From the NCBI GenBank assembly GCA_963573305.1, contig OY754335.1, positions 50,241,985 to 50,305,984 on the forward strand: DNA of 64,000 nucleotides, written 5' to 3'. A program made the position numbers and the translations under genes. Below, piece by piece: positions 56,300-64,000 of the stretch; the stretch's first letter is position 1, and each line of letters begins with the position of its first letter. Source of the DNA: Pyrrhosoma nymphula (Eukaryota; Arthropoda; Insecta; Odonata; Coenagrionidae). The notes beneath the pieces are model-generated. The model searched no databases, was not told the DNA's origin, and was given only the letters and a program-made list of their open reading frames with translations.

Positions 56300-59200
56300 T
56301 AGTAGGTATATATATTTTTCCCCGAATTCTTTAAGCAGAGGTAAGCATGTTTTCTATTCATAGGCAGATTATAATTATTTACGGAATACCACTAAAAAAT
56401 TCACTAATATGTGAATAATATGGTGGAAATAATTATCTGATATTATTAACAAAATAATTCGTACATTAATTGGTTTCTCGGGAGGTGACAAAGTTGGATG
56501 AAATCTCCCACGTCTATGTTAAATCTTGGATGACTATGTCTTCTGTCCTGTTTAGTGGTCATTAGGCGAGAACTCCTAGTTTTTGTGAAATTCCTTATGA
56601 ATCTTTGCCTTGAACTAAAGGCCTGTTCGTAGAGAGACATTAGTGGCGCCGGGAATTGCTCGAAAAGCCTCCGGTAACAGATGTCATCGTCTGTAGACTT
56701 TCATCGTATTCTTCAATACTTCACAATATAAAAATAGATTAATCTTAAAAATAGCTGGGGAAGGATACTATAAGTATTTCTAAGAGTAAGCCCACTTAAA
56801 AAAAATACTAAATTTCAACTGTTTTAATACCACTGCTTGCCTTTGCCAGAATACAGATGTGATCCCTGGCATTAGTCACGGCCATTGTTGTCGTCATCCA
56901 GTTCTTACCAATCTGGCACCGGAATGTCAACCATTGATAATACCTTGTAAGGCGTCTTTTGTACAGGCCTTAAGGTTGTCCGGTGATTTTCTTTGATAGC
57001 ACACCTCACCGACAACTGAGAAATTCTGAATAAGTGAGAAGATTTGTTAAGTAGTAGAACCCCGTCAATTTCATTGACTTTTTGGCTTGAAGAACAATTA
57101 CTTTGCGTGATGGATCTCTTTCTCTCTGGAAATACATCGTAATTTCGTAATCGTAATAAAATAGTAAAATTAGTATTACAGTCGTTCTATGCTGTTTTCT
57201 GATTACTCATTTATTGCAAAAGTTTTACTTAAGTTTATTATATGTCACACGACTAAAAATAAAAGAAAATAATATAAATTCATCCCAATGCTCGCTTTTA
57301 TACAATGTTTAGGCAAAATAAATTGCTATATCACTCCATTACTGAAGGTAAAAAATTAATAAAATGACGCTCAAGGCTATTGTTGTGATAAATAATGCAA
57401 TATTTGTACTTTTCATGCTGTAAAGCAATATAAAAGGAAGAAAAAGCTTAGTAATGGTAAAATTTACTGCTTTTGAGGTGGAAAGTATGAAGAAAATAAA
57501 TTCAGGTTTTTTATTGTTAAAAATTAATTACTATACTTTAATGTTTTTACGCACCTACTATGTGGGGGACATGCTAGTGACGCAATTAAGCTGATGGAGG
57601 AAGAAGACTTTGGAATTTTGCCACGTATAGCATGGTGAAAAGAAATCACTTTGTACTGTTGCAAATAATTTGTTAATTCCCGATAGATTTCTACGTTCAA
57701 GCGTCATTTTTCAAGGTAAATTTGAAAAAAAAACAAATTTTCAAGTCCTTCATAAACGTGGATGAGCATTAATGGGGGGAGGTTTAAGTCTTGAGGTGGG
57801 GAGGGGTTTAATTCCGGGTGAAGTGGTGATGTCATTGGACGGTATGACGAGCTTTTGGGGGCGGGGGAGTGGGAATGTGTCAGATTTAAAAACATGAAAA
57901 AAAACTGCGAACATTTAAATTCCCTCAAATTGTTTGTAATTAGCACATAGGTTGAAGTTGAATGTCTAGTTACTTCAAATATTTCTAAAAAATTCATTTA
58001 TTTATTCACTTATTTTTCACACTTCTCCTAAGTTCGTCAATTTGAGTTTTGAATTTAATTTCCATTTTTTGCGCATAAACATCATCGCACTCACCATATT
58101 TTAGCATTGGCTATCGGCATTGGCTAACGACTATTGGCGCAAAGCACGACCAAATCAATTGAAAGGGAAGTGGAGGAAAGAATCGCGTCCAGAAAATCGA
58201 TCGTGGGAAAATATTCTCTTTTCCATTCTCCCCTCAAATATGGATCATTCCCTTTTTCCACTGGAGTGGGGGTCTTCATTAGTCCCCCTTCACCCTCCCT
58301 CCACAGTTCCCTGAGACCCGCACTTCTCCCTTGGAAAGCTCCCTCCACCCTTGACCACCACTGTCCTCCTCCGGATCCGTCCCTTTTATCGTAGCTCACT
58401 GACCCCGCACCGCCCTTGCCTACCTCTTCTTGTCAACCTCGCTTAGCGTTATCTCCGCATCTTCGGACGTCAATCCGAATATGTCGACCTCACCTATATA
58501 CGTGCCTTTCGTCCGACTGCCATACGTGTCTCGCCTTCGTGTCTCTTTCTCTCTACCTTTTTTCCACCTCTCCGTCTCCCTTCAGCTCTTTACTCCTTTG
58601 CCCTTCCCTTCCCTCAGTCCTCCACCACGACACTATCCTCGTGGGAATTGCTCATAGCTTCAGTTCCCTCAAAAAAGGCCAATCCTTCCTTCTCCCGTCC
58701 TGACTTCTTACATTGTGAAGGCCCCCCACCTCCCTCTTATTCGACTCCCTGTCGCCATGTTTACGCGTCATTTCCAATGAGTTTGACGCGGGGCTGTCGA
58801 AACTTTTGACGCTTTCTTCGTTTTCCCCCTCCATCCTGGTTAAGTAGCGCGCCTCCGTGATCAATTAGGGCATCCGGCAAGGAGAACCCCCTTTTTTCTC
58901 ACGAGAGACCTCGGAATCTGCGCGGTCTGATTTTTACACCGCAAGAACCGTACAATGGGTATTCGTTATCTTTAGAGAGTCAAGGGAAGCCACAACCTCT
59001 CTCGTGTCCATCGATCGGGTACGCTGATCTTTTAGGAGCACGGATAAACGCGTCGTTAGTATAGAGGCCGGTCTAGAGATATGCTACATGTGTATTAACA
59101 ACGAGTTTTTTTGTCATTTACCCTAATAGGATTAAAAATAGATCTGAGTTCGTGTCTCTCGGAACATAGAGATAACACAAGGGATGACTAGGTTTGTAGA

Positions 59201-61440
59201 TAAGCTAGCCAATGTCTACCAAGGGAGGATTTACAAACTTACGATTTGGACTTAGGGTTGGAACCATGTTAAGTCCAAGACATTTGTCAGCATTAAAACA
59301 ATATTTTATTCCTGATTTTTATTTAGCATTATTTTTCCCATTTTTGCTAGTGAAAACATATTTTCATGTTATAATATATTCTCAGTGAGCTCTGGAGCCT
59401 TGGGTAAAGCTTATTAAGGCATGGAGGCATTATGGCAGGTATAACATGCCTCTGCCCTCGGACTATCTTTGGAAACTGAAAAGAGATCTCTTAAGAGCGG
59501 AAAAATAGTAAATAATTGCATAAAATTGTTAAACATGTATCACAATACCGATTGTGTTTATATTAATGAACTCCTAGGTTGTATGTGTATTTTTATAAAT
59601 TTTGATTTTAAAATATTATGTGAACTAGTGGAAACAATTTCCAAACTTTTTATTGTTATATGGATATACATAATGGAGATTTCCATAAAAATTGCCAAAC
59701 ATTATAAACTTCCACAATAATATTCACAATCCTTTTACTGTATCTCTTGTTTTGTCCTATTGTTTTACTGTGATGAGATTAACTATATACACTCTTTTTG
59801 TTCTTAGGTGGCTTGTCACAGAGCAATAATCAGATATTGTATTAATTGCTTTCAATAATCGACTCCTAGGTTATGTTTTAGATTATGTCTTTATTATTTT
59901 ATAAAAATATACCAATTTTAGGAGCAATCATGTTTAACCTTTTAATTAATGTAAAACAAATATTTTTCATAAATTTTAGCATAAACCAGAGTACTAAAAG
60001 GCATATAGCATAAACAGTGTGCCTTTAAAAACTAGACAGAACAAAGTATAGAATTAAATCGCCATTAGTTGTTTTTGGAGCAACATTCAGATAAATTAAT
60101 TAATTATTTACTTAAAAACCCACTAGACATTTGAAAATATGTAAATTAGATTTTTCAAAGATTACCTATGGTAATTAGTCATTCTCTAGCTTATTTTTGC
60201 TCCCATCATTAATTCCGTGCTATTTAAATAAAATAATCATTATTCGTACTCTTGATTGAAGTATCTACTTCCAAAGTGATGGATGTAATCAGCAACAAGG
60301 ATTTAAATACTTATTCCACGGAATTACTTACTTGAAACTAGTTGTTTATATTGCTGTTACACTGTATGATATGGCCAGTTAACAGTCAAATAAAAATACC
60401 GATATTAATTAAGAAACGTTGCCAATTACATTTCATGTAAGGAACGGCTAGCAAAAATAAAAGTGACTACACAATTCACTAACCATAGCAGTTATAATCA
60501 TTTGCTGCGTCACCATTCTACCGCAAGGTGCAATATTTTCTGACATTATGTCTTTGTGATGGCGGTCAAATTCAAAAAGCGATGAATCTTCAGCCAACAT
60601 GTTTCATATATATTGTTCCTTTCTTTTCTTTATTAATGTAGGTAACTTTTTATAATGTATGGCACCACATTATTTCACAGTTAGTGGCTCTCACAAACAT
60701 TTACTTCCATCATATTCTTACCCAAAACAACATGGTTTTTACAGCTGACTACCAAGGTCTCACACGAATCACATTTAGTGGTACTTGATCAAAATCTATT
60801 CCGACCATATTGCCCTGTCGTACCGGCTTATTATCCTCAAAGGATTGTCCGGAAACCTTTACTTATTGGATTTGTAAACTCTCCACCTTTTACCACGTCG
60901 CTGTGGTATTGACTCTTCCACTACATTTCCCTCTCTTGATACTTTCCCACCAATAACAGAATCTACTCATCTCTCAGGCCAACTCAGTAATCTCTTTATC
61001 TTCCATCTTCAATCGGATGAGTCTCCTTTATTCCCAAATAGACTTTCTGTCATCTAGAGGGGTGAAAACCGAGGTAAACTCTTGCGGTGTGAAAAGATGG
61101 TGGAGTCATTCCTAACTTCTCGAACATCCACTTGCCGATCACTCTCCACCGGATTCCATCAATATCATCCGTCAAATGAATTTTCCTGTTGGCCCGAAAG
61201 GAAGTTCGCTGCTTGGGTGAAATTGAAGACAGTGATTTCAGCGATATTGCTGGAAAAGTTTTCGCGCAATTATCTCGCGTCAAAAAAATCAAACAAGTGT
61301 AACTCTTCCAGCAGGAGTGAATTAGAATTTGGGAGAGAGTACCTACTGGATGTAAAAACGAAAATTTTAGATGGGCTGCCTAGTACTCAGGGAAAAACAG
61401 GCGCTCGAAAATACACATATTGAATGTCTAACAAGAGTCA
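56300..61440. other. No recognised gene
   Basis: AT-rich except for 57760-57880 and 58130-58880, where GC-rich skewed runs give frames on both strands. A frame at 59469-59720 (plus) is Ile/Lys/Asn-rich without a motif. Nothing else can be supported. Confidence 0.3.
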
Positions 61441-61447
61441 AGGAATA

Positions 61448-61711
61448 ACTGAGCCGTTGATTTTTAATGTGGGGAAAGTCAATTTTGTTCAAAAAAATAA
61501 GAGTTACAACTAATATTCATTAGAAATTAACTTAAAATTTATGTTTTAAATCAATTCAGAATCATATCTATAAGTAACAGAGTAAATTATATAGTTATGA
61601 TTGTGAATTGATTAAAAACTGAAGTTTTAAGTTAATTTCTAATTAAAATTAGCTGAAACTCTTTGTTTAACAAAAAGGACTTGCCCCACTTTCAAAATCA
61701 ACGGCTCAACT
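61448..61711. mobile_element. MITE with about 110-bp inverted arms
   Basis: It is almost entirely one imperfect palindrome. GAGCCGTTGATTTTT..GTGGGG.AAGTC..TTTTGTT at the left matches the complement of the right end (..ACTTTCAAAATCAACGGCTC), and GAAATTAACTTAAA pairs with TTTAAGTTAATTTC in the inner arms. The 7 bases AGGAATA occur on both sides (61441-61447 and 61712-61718), consistent with a target duplication. No coding capacity. Confidence 0.85.
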
Positions 61712-61859
61712 AGGAATACAACTAAGGGCAGCAAACCGTCATGTTCCGAAATAGAAGATTCGGTTGTTTTCATGAAAATCCCATTAGCGCCCGCGGCTAA
61801 AAGCCACCCACTTTAGTTTCTGTGTTTTTAGTTTTTGAGTTTTAGTCTTTGGCTCGGCG

Positions 61860-61910
61860 CGAAATCGAAAGATCCGGGTTCGAATCCAGGTTAAGGCGAA
61901 TGATTTTTCC
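61860..61910 (+). repeat. tRNA-derived SINE head (probable)
   Basis: The B box GGGTTCGAATCCA (61876-61888) is followed by GGTTAAGGCG. The A box is not clear. Confidence 0.45.
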
Positions 61911-62034
61911 TCTGTGGAATATAGCACTACATGGTACTACATTTCTCAAAGATTAGCATTGGTCAATGGTCAACCATCTAACACCAATCTGATCCTCTTA
62001 GTTCTCACTGCTATACTTATTATATATTTGCCAT

Positions 62035-62160
62035 CATCATTGTAAAGGGAAGGAGTTGCTGAAGACCGTGATAAAGGGGAATATGTAGGGACGGAGGAGA
62101 ATGGGCTTTAAGGACGGGAAGACTGGTAGGACATAAGCATAGAAGAAAGGTGTTGCGCGA
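62035..62160 (+). pseudogene. Family B RT tail fragment
   Basis: Only the very end is recognisable (sequence equivalent to the GYGLKDG..K...YTEM block). It matches the end of the 16.5-kb piece: GCTTTAAGGACGGGA occurs at about 62105 and 16718, with the same GTAGG and AGAAGAA context. Confidence 0.55.
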
Positions 62161-62264
62161 GGAGATACGGATCTTACAGCTATTGAAACATTAGTAGAGG
62201 CAATCTTATCCTGCCTTCACCGAAAGACAAATAATGACGTTCTGAAAGGTTAATCGTAATACAT

Positions 62265-62640
62265 CGATGTAGCCAGAGGGGGGTTCCGGTCCCATGGACC
62301 ACGGACCCCAGAAATTTTGAAATTATTTTACCTAAGGAAACTAAAGGAAAAATTTATATTTGTTTTTAACTAAGAATGATGATGACATTTATTCTTTAAT
62401 GTGAACAAAAATTTTAATCCATATTTTCGTAATTTTCAAATGAAAATCAGTGGGTATTTAATTCTTTCAGAAATTTGCACAGCCAAAAAATTTCAAAATC
62501 TGCTATTACTGAGTTGCAATTTCAGTCTTAAATTCCGAAACACAATTTTTCCTCTGATTTTCAAAAGCTTCCCCTTTCCCTCGCCCCCTCCCCCCGAGGG
62601 CCCGGGTCCCAACTCAGCAATGGCGAAAATGTTTCAGTGG
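62265..62640. repeat. Possible element with GC-rich ends
   Basis: The left end GTAGCCAGAGGGGGGTTCCGG and the right end CCGGG..CCCAACTCAGCAATGG resemble ends of a common repeat, but the two do not form a clear inverted repeat. Weak call. Confidence 0.2.
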
Positions 62641-63359
62641 AATCTCGATTATATTTGGTTAACATGAGGAAAGCACTCCGTCGGATGTGAGACACATGAG
62701 CACACCTCCGTCCCTTTTCACTAAAATTAGAAACATGCCGACTCCAGGTTTCTCTCTACCCTTCCTGCAATCTTCAAAAGATCCTCCGATTTTGTTGGTC
62801 ACATGCTCGTCCCTCTATTTAACAGGCTACTAACAAAAAAAATGTTGATCCGTCAATATTAAACATGATAACTTCAGCAAATTATTAATTTGGGATTTAG
62901 AATTATTAATTCCATTTTTAGGATTATATAGCATTTAAAAATCATGACAGTATTATTTTGCAAAATACTAGCAGAGACCCGAAAATATGGTACGAATAAT
63001 TCTCAATAATAAATTAATATGTCAAAAATTATAAGTTTTAGCGCAGCTGTGTAAATGATAATGCTAAATGTAATATTTTTTTGTTATTCTTTGAATAAGG
63101 CCATTATTTATGCGTTAGCTCGTAATACTTACGCTACATGGTGTTGAAATGCCTGTATTTTACGCCGAGGTAATGAAGGTGACGAACAAAATCTCGGTAC
63201 GGCAATAGGGTTCATATAAGACTCGAATTTTCATCCTACGTCAGTTCTGTAATTTTTTCTCTTAAATTTTCATGAGTAAGGCTGCGAACGCAAAGGAAGT
63301 AGGTTGCCTACTTGCGGGCTACATTGCTATTAAAGTAATCTACCGGTTAAGATAAGTTT

Positions 63360-64000
63360 AATGGAAGTGAGTAAAAACCCTCTATATCTACCTAAAATAT
63401 TTCTTCCTCATCTCAGCGTACGTCCTACCCTTCTCCATCCCGTCGATAAATCCCATTATCTTTTTTCCCCTTCCCCATTACCCAATATCCTTATCCCTAT
63501 CAAAGCCAACACTTGGCCTCTTATTACCTCTTCCAACCATCTGCTTTGCCTCCTAATGTCATCCAGAAGTTTTCTTTCCTCACTCACCACTTCGTTGTTT
63601 GTCATCCTAACAGTCCATTGCAAACTTCCCCCATTCTCTTCCAAACCCAAATCTCAAACGCCCGCAGCCTATTCTCGTCTTGGCATTTCATTGCTTCTTC
63701 CAACCATCTGCTTTGCCTCCTAATTTCATCCAGAAGTTTTCCTTCCTCACCCACCATACCGAGCACTTCGTTGTCTTACCTACCGTCCATCGCAAACTTT
63801 CTTCATTCTCCTCCAAACCCAAATCTCAAACGCCCGCGGCCTATCCTCGTCCTCTTTTCTCAGAGTCCACGTTTCTGTCCCATACAACGCAGCACTCCTT
63901 ATAAAGCCCTTCATCAGCCTCTTCTTTACATCTAGGTCTCCGTCATCAGCTCCCTCCTATTTATGAACGCTTCTTTCGCTAACGTTTTTCTCCCCTTTAC
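63360..64000 (-). pseudogene. Family B RT C-terminus with an internal duplication
   Basis: Minus strand, from the window edge downward: 'FIRSAALYGTETWTLRKEDEDRPRAFEIWVWRRMKKVC', then RT-tail blocks 'NNEVV.EERKLLDDIRRQSRWLEEVIRGQ', then 'RILGNGEGEKR'. The unit from the RAFEIW block through the ERKLLD block is present twice (63508-63680 and 63681-63852), offset 167-172 bases. Members of this family elsewhere have it once. The element runs off the window's right end. Confidence 0.8.
63508..63852 (-). repeat. Tandem duplication inside the family B RT
   Basis: The shared blocks CTTCCAACCATCTGCTTTGCC, TCATCCAGAAGTTTTC and CAAACCCAAATCTCAAACGC occur in both units at 167 to 172-base spacing. The left and right copies differ at several positions, including a small length difference. 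Confidence 0.85.

Noticed and set aside
62265..62640. Terminal-repeat element near 62.3-62.6 kb
   Set aside because: The GC-rich ends look like those of a common repeat, but I could not show that they are inverted copies of each other; kept only as a weak feature.
1..64000. Prokaryotic features (operons, CRISPR, riboswitches, integrons)
   Set aside because: No ribosome binding sites before long frames, no repeat-spacer arrays, and the whole window consists of eukaryotic mobile-element remnants.

Overview
The window reads as gene-poor, repeat-dense nuclear DNA of an animal, most likely an arthropod. I base this on the mixture of decayed mobile elements: two abundant non-LTR retrotransposon families known mainly as 3' pieces, an RNase H-bearing I/Jockey-type retrotransposon, a Helitron, piggyBac and hAT remnants, fold-back elements and many tRNA-derived SINEs. 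I found no convincing host protein-coding gene, rRNA or functional tRNA, and no operon, CRISPR or other prokaryotic feature. Almost every open frame is a chance frame or a piece of a mobile element. The species cannot be named from what I can see.

Layout. 1-7.7 kb: AT-rich DNA with one family A retrotransposon piece (2.1-2.5 kb), two SINEs (3.6 and 5.5 kb) and a GC-rich island near 6.9 kb. 7.7-9.4 kb: minus-strand family B reverse transcriptase split by a 544-bp insert flanked by TA. 12.2-13.5 kb: a family A piece, a fold-back element and a short perfect palindrome. 15-20 kb: family B pieces on both strands, another fold-back and an L2/CR1-like retrotransposon end. 22.2-22.9 kb: the best family A copy, with an open C-terminal reverse transcriptase frame and a 3' hairpin. 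24.3-24.75 kb: a 158-bp tandem repeat. 26.3-26.6 kb: a terminal-inverted-repeat element with a 37-bp minisatellite inside. 28.8-29.8 kb: a SPIN-like hAT element beside family A and B pieces. 31-35 kb: more retrotransposon ends, a local duplication and a complete SINE with target duplications. 37-39 kb: GC-rich island, SINE and fold-back. 40.1-41.6 kb: a Helitron Rep remnant next to a 417-bp hAT element. 42.6-43.4 kb: an intact RNase H/C-terminal frame. 44.5-46.7 kb: a cluster of family A and B ends. 46.9-47.3 kb: a 207-bp tandem duplication. 49.4-50.0 kb: an internally deleted piggyBac. 52.2-52.7 and 61.4-61.7 kb: two inverted-repeat elements. 54-54.6 and 63.4-64 kb: further family B pieces, the last with an internal duplication.

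The parts do not form a pathway. The informative content is transposon biology: a hairpin at the 3' end of family A that is kept by compensating changes, nested insertions, fold-back elements sharing a motif, and a hAT element that looks like the horizontally moving SPIN family. Purine/pyrimidine-biased GC-rich blocks of 200-500 bp recur across the window, and a few GC-rich, apparently non-repetitive islands could be regulatory DNA. That last reading is inference.
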